Below are positions 1-7,193 of a stretch of 12,511 nt of DNA, piece by piece. The notes under the pieces are model-generated. The model saw nothing but the letters and a program-made list of their open reading frames with translations, did not search any database and was not told the DNA's origin. A program made the translations under genes and the position numbers. Origin of the DNA: an uncultured Limnohabitans sp. Its GTDB lineage: Bacteria > Pseudomonadota > Gammaproteobacteria > Burkholderiales > Burkholderiaceae_C. Location: the NCBI RefSeq assembly GCF_937889215.1, contig NZ_CALBEX010000246.1, forward strand, positions 1 to 12,511, read 5' to 3'. Positions within the stretch are counted from its first letter, which is position 1; every line of letters starts with the position of its first letter.

Positions 1-1525
1 CGCCCAAATAAGGTCGGGTGGTGCGGTGGAAAATGTCCACTGTTCTGGAAATGCCGTTTTGGGTGAAGTAAGGGTCGGTGGTGCTGAGCACCAAATTGCG
101 GTTGAATTTGCTGGTGTTGACTTCAACGGCCAGGTAATTGCCAGAACCAAAGGCGTTTTCCTGTCGAATGCCAAAGCTCAGCGCCACCTTTTCGGCCGAT
201 GAAAATCCGGCACCCAAAGAAATGCTGCCCGTGGGCTTTTCAGCCACTGTGAACAACAGGTCCACCTGATCGGGTGCACCCGGCACCTCGACGGTCTCGA
301 CATTCACATTGGTGAAGTAACCCAAACGATCGACGCGGTCTCGCGACAAGCGGATCTTGTCGCCGTCGTACCAAGCGGCTTCGAGTTGCCGGAATTCACG
401 CCGAATGACTTCATCGCGGGTGCGGTCATTGCCAGCCACCTGAATTCGGCGCACATATGCACGGCGTGAAGGCTCCGCCTGCAACACGAACTTCACTCGG
501 TTGTTTTTGCGGTCAATCTCGGGCTTGGCTTCGACCCTTGCAAACGCAAAACCAAATTTACCGAAGTAATCGGTGAAGGCTTTGGTCGTTTCGGTCACTG
601 TCTCGGCGTTGTAGGGCTTGCCGACTGCAATTTTGATCAAGGACTTGAACTCTTCGTCACGGTCCAGGTAATTGCCACCGAGCTCGACGCCAGAGATCAC
701 AAAGCGCTCACCTTCGGTGATGTTGATGGTGATCGACATTTCCTGTTTGTTGGGCGACATGGCCACCTGCGTGGAGTCGATGCGGAATTCTAGGTAACCG
801 CGCGACAGATAAAACGATCGCAAGGCCTCAAGGTCTGCATTGAGTTTGGTTCGCGCATAACGGTCAGATTTGGTGTACCAACTCATCCAGCCACCGGTGT
901 CCAGGTTGAACTGGTCACGCAAGGTTTCGTCCTTGAAGGCCTTGTTCCCCACGATTTCGATCTGCCCAATTTTGGCTGGCCCACCTTCAGTGATCGTGAA
1001 GCTCAGATTGACGCGGTTGCGGTCAATGGGGGTCGCAGTGGACACCACCTCGGCCCCGTACAAGCTGCGGCTGATGTATTGGCGTTTGAGCTCTTGTTCA
1101 GCCTTATCGGCCAAGGCTTTGTCAAAAGGACGCCCCTCCGCCAACCCGACATCTTTCAAGGCCCGCAGCAAAACATCCTTGTCAAATTCTTTGAGACCGA
1201 TGAATTCAACCGAAGCCACAGAGGGCCGCTCTTGAACCACGACGACCAAAACATCACCTTGGGTTTCAAGTCGCACATCCTTGAACAAGCCCAAGGAAAA
1301 CAAAGCACGAATGGCCGCCGCACCTTTGTCGTCTGAGTAACGATCGCCAACCCTGAAAGGCAAAGATGCAAAAACGGTCCCGGGTTCGATGCGCTGCAAA
1401 CCTTCAACACGGATGTCGCGTACCGTGAAAGGATCAACCGCCCAAGCAGGTAGAGTCAGCGTGGCACAGGCCAAGGCCTTAAGAGCAAAAGGCAGGGCTG
1501 TGCGGCGAAAATCAGAAAAGATCAT
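1..1525 (-). CDS. bamA: Outer membrane protein assembly factor BamA, N-terminal part (cut by window edge)
   Basis: BamA is the central pore of the BAM complex, which folds and inserts beta-barrel proteins into the outer membrane. The first 508 codons are present; the reading frame is open to position 2, so the gene is cut by the window edge and is not broken. Residues 1-29 form a signal peptide: arginines at 7-8, a hydrophobic core, and an AWA cleavage site before VDPFTVRDIR. Five POTRA repeats follow at roughly 34-100, 101-180, 183-271, 274-352 and 355-428. Recognisable pieces are VRDIRVEGLQRIEPGTVF in POTRA1 and AGNDRTRDEVIRREF (364-378) plus RLSRDRVDRLGYF in POTRA5. The barrel begins near residue 431 (KPTGSISLGAGFSSAEK). 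The ATG at 1525 is chosen because it gives a complete signal peptide; its Shine-Dalgarno sequence is weak. Upstream there is a 212-bp spacer and then dxr. The usual neighbour rseP is missing. Confidence 0.95.
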   Translation of the reverse strand, partial: MIFSDFRRTALPFALKALACATLTLPAWAVDPFTVRDIRVEGLQRIEPGTVFASLPFRVGDRYSDDKGAAAIRALFSLGLFKDVRLETQGDVLVVVVQERPSVASVEFIGLKEFDKDVLLRALKDVGLAEGRPFDKALADKAEQELKRQYISRSLYGAEVVSTATPIDRNRVNLSFTITEGGPAKIGQIEIVGNKAFKDETLRDQFNLDTGGWMSWYTKSDRYARTKLNADLEALRSFYLSRGYLEFRIDSTQVAMSPNKQEMSITINITEGERFVISGVELGGNYLDRDEEFKSLIKIAVGKPYNAETVTETTKAFTDYFGKFGFAFARVEAKPEIDRKNNRVKFVLQAEPSRRAYVRRIQVAGNDRTRDEVIRREFRQLEAAWYDGDKIRLSRDRVDRLGYFTNVNVETVEVPGAPDQVDLLFTVAEKPTGSISLGAGFSSAEKVALSFGIRQENAFGSGNYLAVEVNTSKFNRNLVLSTTDPYFTQNGISRTVDIFHRTTRPYLG

Positions 1526-1551
1526 GGTGCAATCGTTCAAAAAACAGAGCC

Positions 1552-1569
1552 ATTTTCAGGTTTGAAAAT
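1552..1569. repeat. Inverted repeat upstream of bamA
   Basis: The arms ATTTTCA (1552-1558) and TGAAAAT (1563-1569) are perfectly complementary and separated by 4 bases. The repeat lies 27 bp before the bamA start codon. The sequence TTTGAAAA in its right half (1561-1568) occurs again at 1575-1582, a direct repeat with a 14-bp period. This could be an operator or a small leader hairpin. There is no T-run suited to a terminator. The symmetry is seen directly; any binding protein is unknown. Confidence 0.5.
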
Positions 1570-1590
1570 CAGACTTTGAAAAGCTCACCA

Positions 1591-1600
1591 GCGTATACGC
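1591..1600. repeat. Perfect 10-bp palindrome GCGTATACGC
   Basis: GCGTATACGC is its own reverse complement and lies about 66 bp before bamA. Its central TATAC could also serve as a weak -10 box on either strand, but no good -35 box is found at 16-18 bp. It may be a protein-binding site. A 10-bp palindrome can occur by chance, so the functional claim is weak. Confidence 0.3.
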
Positions 1601-1737
1601 AACAGGCCTATGGGACCTGAAAGCAACGCAAATCGAGAGCGCTGGCGTGTTACGAAATACAAGGCAAAAGCATCGAAAGATAATACATCAGGACAGCCCC
1701 CTGACGGAGATGCTCTAGGCCTCAAGAACAGGACTTT

Positions 1738-2931
1738 TCAGGCGATACGCTTCAAAACCTGCTCGGCCTGCAAGCGGCTTTGCTTGTCCAGGGCCAGCAA
1801 ATCTTCCAAATTCACCGGCGGGACGCTCACCACGCCATCCAAAGTGGCACGGTTGACGTCATGGATTTGGTCAAAACGAATGCGCTTGTTCAAGAAAGCA
1901 TCCACGGCCACCTCATTGGCCGCATTCAAGACGGCGCAACTGCCGTGCACCCCACGCAAAGTTTCCCAAGCCAGCCCCAGCCCGGGAAAGCGCAACAAGT
2001 GCTCGGGCTCGTCCATGGCCTCAAAGGTCATGGCGGCCAAGGCATGGAAGTCCAACGCACTCGCACCGGACTCGATGCGCTCTGGCCAGCTCAGGCCATA
2101 GGCAATCGGCACGCGCATGTCGGGCGTACCCAACTGCGCCACCACCGAATGGTCGCGGTACTGCACCATGGAGTGAATGACGCTTTGCGGGTGAATCACC
2201 ACCTCCAATTGCTCGGGAGACATGCCAAACAAATAACGCGCCTCGATCACCTCCAGTGCCTTGTTCATCATGGTGGCGGAATCCACCGAAATCTTGCGCC
2301 CCATGACCCAGTTGGGGTGCGCGCAGGCTTGCTCGGGTGTCACATCTCTGAGTGTGCGCGGATCGCGGGTTCGAAACGGTCCACCCGAGGCGGTCAGGAT
2401 GATCTTTTGCACCCGCCGCTGCCAGCTGGCAGGGTCTTCAGGCAAGGACTGGAAAATGGCCGAGTGCTCGCTGTCGATTGGCAGCAGCAAAGCGCCCCCC
2501 TCCCGAACCGCGCCCATGAACACCTCGCCACCCACCACCAAGGCTTCTTTGTTGGCCAACATCAGCCGCTTGCCAGTGCGGGCCGCTGCAATGCATGGCG
2601 ACAAACCTGCAGCCCCCACAATGGCCGCCATCACGGCATCCACCTGCGGGGCCGAGGCTACCTCATCCAACGCGGCAGCACCCCAACGCACTTGCACCGG
2701 CAAGCCCTCGGCCCGAACGCGATCTGCCAGCTGCCGGCCAGCAGACTCTTGCACCATCACCGCCACCTCGGGCTGGAATTTGGCGCACTGGGCCAACATC
2801 AACTCGACCTGGCTCGATGCCGTCAGAGCATGGATGCGGTACTGGCCCGGATGGCGGCTGAGCACGTCGAGCGTGCTGGTGCCGATGGAGCCCGTTGAGC
2901 CCAAAATGGTGATGCATTGTTGCGTCTTCAT
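1738..2931 (-). CDS. dxr: 1-deoxy-D-xylulose 5-phosphate reductoisomerase
   Basis: Dxr catalyses the committed step of the MEP isoprenoid pathway: NADPH-dependent rearrangement and reduction of DXP to 2-C-methyl-D-erythritol 4-phosphate in the cytoplasm, with a divalent metal. The 397-residue protein has the normal family length. Visible features are the NADPH-binding GSTGSIG (11-17), ANKEALVVGGE (126-136), metal ligands D153 and E155 in PIDSEHS, the substrate-binding ASGGPF (181-186), the flap HPNWVMG (205-211), and S218, N223, K224 and E227, which match the phosphate- and metal-binding residues of E. coli Dxr (S222, N227, K228, E231). The ATG at 2931 is chosen because GGAGAAGG lies just upstream; a GTG at 2946 would add five residues. 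It follows cdsA after 16 bp and is surely co-transcribed with it. The target pathway makes precursors for undecaprenyl phosphate and quinones. Confidence 0.97.
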   Translation of the reverse strand: MKTQQCITILGSTGSIGTSTLDVLSRHPGQYRIHALTASSQVELMLAQCAKFQPEVAVMVQESAGRQLADRVRAEGLPVQVRWGAAALDEVASAPQVDAVMAAIVGAAGLSPCIAAARTGKRLMLANKEALVVGGEVFMGAVREGGALLLPIDSEHSAIFQSLPEDPASWQRRVQKIILTASGGPFRTRDPRTLRDVTPEQACAHPNWVMGRKISVDSATMMNKALEVIEARYLFGMSPEQLEVVIHPQSVIHSMVQYRDHSVVAQLGTPDMRVPIAYGLSWPERIESGASALDFHALAAMTFEAMDEPEHLLRFPGLGLAWETLRGVHGSCAVLNAANEVAVDAFLNKRIRFDQIHDVNRATLDGVVSVPPVNLEDLLALDKQSRLQAEQVLKRIA

Positions 2932-2947
2932 GTCTGCCTTCTCCACA

Positions 2948-3796
2948 TCAAATCCAGGCCACCAACATCATAGCCAAAGGCAAGGTGGGCAGCAAAGCGT
3001 CGATACGGTCCAACACCCCCCCATGACCAGGCAGCAAGCCCGAGCTGTCTTTCATGCCGGCACTGCGTTTGACCAGGGACTCCACCAAATCCCCCACCAC
3101 ACTCATGGCCGACATGAAGAACAAGGCGGGCACCATGAGCCACCAGCCTTTGGCCAGCAAGAGGCTGTAAAAACTGAGGCCCCTGCTGCCAGTTTCCTGG
3201 TCAAAAATAACCCACGCGCAGGCCACCAGCAGCACACCCAGCATGCCACCGAAAACACCTTCCCAACTTTTACCGGGACTGATGGCGGGTGCCAATTTGA
3301 CTGCGAAAAAACGGCCGCCAAATTTGCGCCCGAAGAAATAAGCGAAGACATCGGCGGCCCACACCAAAACCAAGACCGACAACAAAAAATTCACCCCTCT
3401 CATGTGGGCTTGAGCCAGCGCCAACCAAGCCAGTGCCAGCAAAAACAAACCGGCCCACCAGCGAAGTGCGCGAGGCCAAAGCGCCCAACCGGGCACCCCA
3501 CGTTGGACCATCCAAGCCCCCAACAAAACCCACATGGCACCAGCAAAAAGCCACAACTGCGGGAGTGTTGATTGCACCCAGCCTCCGTACTGCGCCCAAG
3601 CACAAGCGATCAAACAGGCCCCCGCCCCCAGCCAAGCCTGCACTGCACCAACAGAATTGAGTCTTCCCCATTCCCATGCGGCTGCGATGATGAGGACCAA
3701 GGTCAGAATTCTGAAGGGCCAAGGATCAATGGCAAACAATGCGGGCAGCAACAAAGCCAGCAAAACCAGGGCGGTGACGATTCTTTGTTTGAGCAT
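2948..3796 (-). CDS. cdsA: Phosphatidate cytidylyltransferase (CDP-diacylglycerol synthase)
   Basis: CdsA uses CTP and phosphatidic acid to make CDP-diacylglycerol, the precursor of all major phospholipids, in the inner membrane. The 282-residue protein is strongly hydrophobic, with several membrane segments starting directly after MLKQRIV. The CDP-diglyceride synthase signature is complete near the C-terminus (240-266), seen as SLVKRSAGMKD followed by LLPGHGGVLDRID. The start is the ATG at 3796, with GGAG five bases upstream. The frame stays open to an ATG at 3835, but that extension (MAAPWRPFFSGES) would translate the terminator hairpin, so it is rejected. In related bacteria uppS lies directly upstream; here frr is the neighbour, 74 bp away, with a terminator between. 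The product would feed phospholipid supply alongside dxr (isoprenoids) and bamA (outer membrane assembly). Confidence 0.96.
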   Translation of the reverse strand: MLKQRIVTALVLLALLLPALFAIDPWPFRILTLVLIIAAAWEWGRLNSVGAVQAWLGAGACLIACAWAQYGGWVQSTLPQLWLFAGAMWVLLGAWMVQRGVPGWALWPRALRWWAGLFLLALAWLALAQAHMRGVNFLLSVLVLVWAADVFAYFFGRKFGGRFFAVKLAPAISPGKSWEGVFGGMLGVLLVACAWVIFDQETGSRGLSFYSLLLAKGWWLMVPALFFMSAMSVVGDLVESLVKRSAGMKDSSGLLPGHGGVLDRIDALLPTLPLAMMLVAWI

Positions 3797-3807
3797 GGAT
3801 TCTCCAG

Positions 3808-3833
3808 AAAAAAAAGGCCGCCAAGGGGCGGCC
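3808..3833 (-). terminator. Intrinsic terminator between frr and cdsA
   Basis: Read on the minus strand, GGCCGCC, a 4-base CCTT loop and GGCGGCC form a perfect 7-bp, all-GC stem, followed at once by eight T residues. This is a textbook Rho-independent terminator for the rpsB-tsf-pyrH-frr unit. The T-run ends two bases before the GGAG ribosome binding site of cdsA, so there is no room for a promoter between terminator and gene. cdsA must depend on read-through or on a promoter upstream of the hairpin. Confidence 0.9.
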
Positions 3834-3839
3834 ATTCAG

Positions 3840-3857
3840 GCCGTGTCCAGGCACGGC
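3840..3857 (-). repeat. Second hairpin downstream of frr
   Basis: The arms GCCGTG and CACGGC pair perfectly around a 6-base loop, between the frr stop codon and the terminator stem. It has no T-run of its own. It may protect the 3' end of the frr message or be a remnant of a changed junction. The pairing is seen; the role is inferred. Confidence 0.55.
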
Positions 3858-3870
3858 TTGGGATTCAAAC

Positions 3871-4431
3871 TCAAACCGCCATGATCTCTTGTTCCTTGGC
3901 CGTCACCAGCTGATCAATCTCGGTCATGCGCTTGTCGGTCAGTTTTTGGATGTCCGCTTCGGCACGTTTTTGATCGTCCTCAGAAGCCTCTTTGTCTTTG
4001 ACCAGCTTTTTCACCGATTCGTTGGCATCACGGCGCAGATTGCGAATGGCGATCTTCGCGTTCTCACCTTCAGTTCGTGCCAGCTTGGTCATTTCCTTAC
4101 GGCGCTCTTCGCTCATGGCGGGCATCGGCACACGGATCAACTCACCCAGGGAGGCGGGATTCAGACCCAACTCGCTCTCTCGGATGGCTTTCTCGATCTT
4201 GGCCGCCATGCTTTTTTCCCACGGCTGCACGCTGATCGTGCGCGAGTCCATCAAGGACACATTGGCCACTTGCGACAAAGGCACCAGCGAACCGTAATAG
4301 TCCACATGGATGGTGTCCAGCAAAGCTGGGTTGGCGCGCCCCGTGCGGATGCGTGTCAGGTTGTTTTTGAACGCCGAAATGGACTGCTCCATTTTGGTTT
4401 CACTTGTTTTCTTGATGTCTGCAATGGTCAT
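3871..4431 (-). CDS. frr: Ribosome recycling factor
   Basis: RRF, together with EF-G, splits the post-termination ribosome complex so that subunits can be reused. The 186-residue length is typical. The sequence shows the family pattern: a helical start ([19 protein letters not shown]), the conserved [30 protein letters not shown], and the C-terminal helical region with [16 protein letters not shown] and [14 protein letters not shown]. The ATG at 4431 has a strong GAGGAG ribosome binding site upstream. It follows pyrH after 24 bp, a conserved bacterial pairing, and is the last gene before a strong intrinsic terminator. The usual next gene, uppS, is absent. Confidence 0.98.
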   Translation of the reverse strand: MTIADIKKTSETKMEQSISAFKNNLTRIRTGRANPALLDTIHVDYYGSLVPLSQVANVSLMDSRTISVQPWEKSMAAKIEKAIRESELGLNPASLGELIRVPMPAMSEERRKEMTKLARTEGENAKIAIRNLRRDANESVKKLVKDKEASEDDQKRAEADIQKLTDKRMTEIDQLVTAKEQEIMAV

Positions 4432-4455
4432 CGGGTTCTCCTCGTCAGAACGGGC

Positions 4456-5178
4456 TCAAGCATAAACCAAGGTGCCTTCGTCTTCGCCCAGAACCACGCG
4501 CTTCAAAGCGCCGTTCTTGATGATCGAAAACACCTTGATGGGCAACTTCTGGTCGCGGCACAAAGCAAAGGCGGTGGCATCCATGATGCCCAGATTGCGA
4601 GAAATCGCTTCGTCAAAACTGATTTCACTGTAGCGCGTGGCAGAGGGGTCTTTTTTCGGATCGGCGGTGTACACACCATCGACCTTGGTGGCCTTGAGCA
4701 CCATTTCTGCCCCGATCTCGGCACCACGCAAGGCCGCAGCCGTGTCGGTGGTGAAAAACGGGTTGCCTGTACCCGCAGCGAACACCACCACTTTGCCCTC
4801 TTCAAGGTACTGCAAAGCCTTGGGGCGAACGTAGGGCTCAACCACTTGGTCAATGCCAATGGCCGACATGACACGCGCTGTCAAACCCGCTTTGTCCATG
4901 GCATCGGCCAAGGCCAAAGAGTTCATCACCGTGGCCAACATGCCCATGTAGTCAGCGGTGGCGCGGTCCATACCGACTGAGCCGCCCGCCACACCTCTGA
5001 AAATGTTACCGCCACCGATCACCACCGCCACCTGGACACCCAGGCGCGTGATTTCAGCGATCTCTTCGGCCATGCGCACGATGGTGGCGCGGTTGATGCC
5101 AAAAGCATCGTCCCCCATCAAGGCCTCCCCCGACAGCTTGAGCAAAATACGCTTAAAGGCTGGCTTGGGAGAAGACAT
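4456..5178 (-). CDS. pyrH: Uridylate kinase (UMP kinase)
   Basis: PyrH phosphorylates UMP to UDP with ATP in the cytoplasm, an essential step of pyrimidine nucleotide synthesis. The 240-residue protein belongs to the amino acid kinase family. Visible features are KLSGEAL (14-20), the glycine-rich GGGNIFRG (55-62), [17 protein letters not shown] (70-86), the UMP/ATP-site [13 protein letters not shown] (136-148), and [13 protein letters not shown] (162-174). The ATG at 5178 is chosen because AAGGA stands 7-8 bases upstream; an in-frame TTG at 5199 would add residues MIFKEPV that look like leader sequence. It sits between tsf (59-bp gap) and frr (24-bp gap) in the conserved order. Confidence 0.97.
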   Translation of the reverse strand: MSSPKPAFKRILLKLSGEALMGDDAFGINRATIVRMAEEIAEITRLGVQVAVVIGGGNIFRGVAGGSVGMDRATADYMGMLATVMNSLALADAMDKAGLTARVMSAIGIDQVVEPYVRPKALQYLEEGKVVVFAAGTGNPFFTTDTAAALRGAEIGAEMVLKATKVDGVYTADPKKDPSATRYSEISFDEAISRNLGIMDATAFALCRDQKLPIKVFSIIKNGALKRVVLGEDEGTLVYA

Positions 5179-5237
5179 GACGGGTTCCTTGAAAATCAAT
5201 GTGGACGATGAAACGGCAACTCAGGAGTGCAAAGCGC

Positions 5238-6131
5238 TCAGGCAGCGCCTTTGGCCGCCGCCACTTGGGCAGCCACTTCAGCGGCGAAGTCGTCAACCTT
5301 CTTCTCAATGCCCTCACCCACCACATACAAAGTGAAGGCGTGAACGCTCGTGCCTGCAGCCTTGAGCATTTGCTCCACGGTTTGCTTGTCGTTCTTGACG
5401 AAAGACTGGTTGAACAAGGACACTTCTTTGAGGTATTTCTGAACAGAGCCTTCAACCATTTTGGTCACGATGTCCGCAGGCTTGCCCGATTCAGCAGCCT
5501 TGGCTGCAGCCACTGAACGCTCTTTTTCGATCAGATCGGCTGGCACTTCGGCGCTGGTCAAGGACACAGGCTTCATGGCGGCGACGTGCATGGCAACGTC
5601 TTTGGCAGCGGTTTCGTCACCGTCGAACTCGACCAACACACCGATGCGGGTGCCGTGCAAGTAGTTGGCAATCTTGGCCGCACCCGCTGCGCGCTTGAAA
5701 CGGCGAAAGCTCATGTTTTCACCGATCTTGCCGATCAGGCCTTTGCGCACGTCTTCCAGTGTGGGGCCGAAACTGTCCTGGCTGTAAGGCAACGCGCCCA
5801 AGGCAGCCAGGTCAGCGGGGTTGTGCTCAGCGACCAATTTGGCCGCTGCGTTGGCCAAAGCCAGGAAGCTGTCATTCTTGGTCACGAAGTCGGTTTCGCA
5901 GTTCACTTCGATCATGGCACCCGTAGTGCCGCTCACGAAACTGGTCACCACGCCTTCGGCGGTCACGCGCGAAGCGGCCTTGCCAGCTTTGGTGCCCAGC
6001 TTCACGCGCAACAGCTCTTCGGCTTTGACCATGTCGCCTTCGGCTTCGGTCAGGGCTTTTTTGCACTCCATCATGGGGGCGTCGGTTTTTGCGCGCAGTT
6101 CAGCGACCATGCTTGCGGTAATTGCAGCCAT
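5238..6131 (-). CDS. tsf: Translation elongation factor Ts
   Basis: EF-Ts is the guanine nucleotide exchange factor that releases GDP from EF-Tu. The 297-residue length is normal for a proteobacterium. The N-terminal UBA-like domain (about 1-55) has [17 protein letters not shown] and [13 protein letters not shown]; the EF-Tu-contacting TDFV lies at 80-83 in CETDFVTKN; the core has [16 protein letters not shown] and [10 protein letters not shown]; and the C-terminal part contains [18 protein letters not shown]. The ATG at 6131 has GGAGAAA upstream. It follows rpsB after 78 bp containing a terminator/attenuator, so its level may be set by read-through from rpsB. Confidence 0.98.
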   Translation of the reverse strand: MAAITASMVAELRAKTDAPMMECKKALTEAEGDMVKAEELLRVKLGTKAGKAASRVTAEGVVTSFVSGTTGAMIEVNCETDFVTKNDSFLALANAAAKLVAEHNPADLAALGALPYSQDSFGPTLEDVRKGLIGKIGENMSFRRFKRAAGAAKIANYLHGTRIGVLVEFDGDETAAKDVAMHVAAMKPVSLTSAEVPADLIEKERSVAAAKAAESGKPADIVTKMVEGSVQKYLKEVSLFNQSFVKNDKQTVEQMLKAAGTSVHAFTLYVVGEGIEKKVDDFAAEVAAQVAAAKGAA

Positions 6132-6165
6132 TTGATTTCTCCGTATTCAGTCTAAAAGTCAGATT

Positions 6166-6192
6166 AAAAAAAAGGGGCCACAAAGCCCCTTT
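6166..6192 (-). terminator. Terminator/attenuator between rpsB and tsf
   Basis: On the minus strand AAAGGGGC and GCCCCTTT pair perfectly around a 6-base loop (TTTGTG), with a T-run of eight that starts in the stem. A second small hairpin (GAGTT/AACTC, 6197-6211) overlaps the rpsB stop codon. Because tsf follows immediately without an evident promoter, this is more likely a partial terminator that lowers tsf transcription relative to rpsB; an attenuator in the same gap is known in E. coli. Confidence 0.85.
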
Positions 6193-6209
6193 CATCGAGT
6201 TTTGGCAAC

Positions 6210-6959
6210 TCAGGCAGAAGCGTTGGCTTCTTCGACGAACTCTTCGTCACCTTCGGTCACAGCCTTGACCACGTCGTTGACGGCATTGGCACGGCCTTCG
6301 ATGATGGCGTCAGCGATGCCACGGGCGTACAAGGCCACGGCCTTGGCCGAGTCGTCGTTACCGGGGATGATGTAGTCAATGCCTTCGGGCGAATGGTTCG
6401 TGTCAACCACACCGATCAATGGAATGCCCAATTTTTTGGCTTCCGAGATGGCGATTTTGTGGTAACCGACATCAATCACAAAGATGGCATCAGGCAAAGC
6501 CGCCATGTCTTGGATGCCACCGATGTCTTTTTCGAGCTTTTCCATCTCGCGCTTGAACATCAACTGCTCTTTTTTGCTCAGGCTTTCGAGGCCAACTTCT
6601 TGTTGCGCCTTCATGTCTTTGAGGCGCTTGATGGAGGTCTTGACGGTTTTGAAGTTGGTCAACATACCGCCCAACCAACGCTGGTCAACGAATGGCACGC
6701 CAGCGCGCTGGGCTTCAGCCGACACCAGATCACGGGCTTGGCGCTTGGTGCCCACCATCAAAATGGTGCCACGGTTGGCCGACAACTGCTTGGCGAATTT
6801 GATCGCGTCCTGGAACATCGGCAGCGATTTTTCCAGGTTGATGATGTGAATTTTGTTGCGGTGACCGAAGATGAACGGGGCCATCTTGGGGTTCCAGAAG
6901 CGGGTTTGGTGACCAAAATGGACACCAGCATCCAGCATTTCGCGCATGGTAACGGACAT
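6210..6959 (-). CDS. rpsB: 30S ribosomal protein S2
   Basis: S2 is an essential small-subunit protein, added late in assembly and needed for S1 binding. The 249-residue protein shows the family pattern: [22 protein letters not shown] begins at residue 5 and contains the conserved GVHFGHQTR; then [66 protein letters not shown] and the IPGNDDS motif near the C-terminal part. The ATG at 6959 has GGAG six to seven bases upstream. An in-frame TTG at 6971 would add four residues (MEYF) and is rejected. It is the first gene of the translation block, preceded by a leader of about 190 nt and an extended -10 promoter. Confidence 0.98.
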   Translation of the reverse strand: MSVTMREMLDAGVHFGHQTRFWNPKMAPFIFGHRNKIHIINLEKSLPMFQDAIKFAKQLSANRGTILMVGTKRQARDLVSAEAQRAGVPFVDQRWLGGMLTNFKTVKTSIKRLKDMKAQQEVGLESLSKKEQLMFKREMEKLEKDIGGIQDMAALPDAIFVIDVGYHKIAISEAKKLGIPLIGVVDTNHSPEGIDYIIPGNDDSAKAVALYARGIADAIIEGRANAVNDVVKAVTEGDEEFVEEANASA

Positions 6960-7149
6960 AAAATACTCCAAAGGTTAGGTCTAAAATCCAGTCCAATGAT
7001 CGCCTGCAGCCAAAAAAAACAGCAGGAAACACCTTGTCAGGACGGATTCGCGTTTGAACTCGATGAGCCCAACTCGGCTTGCGCAATGCAATTAAAAGAG
7101 CTTGTTTGACAAGACATCTAAAAAGAGCAGAAGCTGCACTCAGCAAAGC
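6960..7149 (-). promoter_or_regulatory. Long 5' leader of rpsB
   Basis: About 190 nt separate the inferred transcription start from the rpsB start codon, and no gene is visible here. On the minus strand the leader contains a small hairpin GCAG-CTT-CTGC followed by TCTTTTT (about 7118-7138), an inverted repeat CTTGT-CAA-ACAAG (about 7101-7113), and a CCTGC...GCAGG pairing around a run of eight T. Autoregulation of rpsB by S2 binding to its own leader is established in E. coli; a similar role here is inference. I did not recognise the specific published S2-binding fold. Confidence 0.45.
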
Positions 7150-7155
7150 CTTACG

Positions 7156-7164
7156 ATTATAGCA
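7156..7164 (-). promoter_or_regulatory. Extended -10 promoter of the rpsB operon
   Basis: The minus strand reads TGCTATAAT, a perfect -10 hexamer with the TGn extension that lets sigma-70 promoters work with a weak -35. At 17 bp upstream the hexamer is GCTCTT, a poor match. Transcription would start near 7149. The promoter lies only 30 bp from the start codon of the divergent amidase gene. Confidence 0.75.
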
Positions 7165-7193
7165 TCTTGACTCCAAATAAGAGCGTGCCAGCC

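Larger units (their letters stand above)
1526..1737 (-). promoter_or_regulatory. dxr-bamA spacer, probable bamA promoter/leader region
   Basis: This 212-bp stretch separates the dxr stop codon from the bamA start, at the place where related bacteria usually carry rseP. I find no convincing open reading frame in it and no trace of RseP motifs such as HExxH. It is visibly more AT-rich near bamA and contains a palindrome at 1591-1600, an inverted repeat at 1552-1569 and a repeated TTTGAAAA. No clear pair of sigma-70 boxes was found; TATTAT (minus strand, about 1686-1681) is a possible -10 box without a matching -35. A bamA promoter here is inferred from spacer length and repeat content, not from a consensus match. 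Confidence 0.45.

Noticed and set aside
1593..1740. A minus-strand frame after the dxr stop (reading VLSFDAFALYFVTRQ...) as an rseP remnant or small gene
   Set aside because: It is a continuation of the dxr frame past its TGA, has no good start or ribosome binding site, and shows no RseP motif.
2261..3571. A 436-codon plus-strand frame across dxr and cdsA, and a similar 372-codon frame at 1780-2898
   Set aside because: They span the antisense of two well-identified genes, have no recognisable motifs, and arise from codon bias.
3797..3835. The upstream ATG at 3835 as the cdsA start
   Set aside because: The added residues are a translation of the terminator stem and T-run, and the ATG at 3796 has its own GGAG site.
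3889..4980. A 363-codon plus-strand frame opposite frr and pyrH
   Set aside because: It crosses the junction of two convincing genes on the other strand and has the composition of an antisense shadow.
7106..7111. A perfect TTGACA on the plus strand as -35 of the amidase promoter
   Set aside because: No -10-like sequence is found 15-19 bp downstream, and the hexamer is part of the CTTGT/ACAAG inverted repeat in the rpsB leader.
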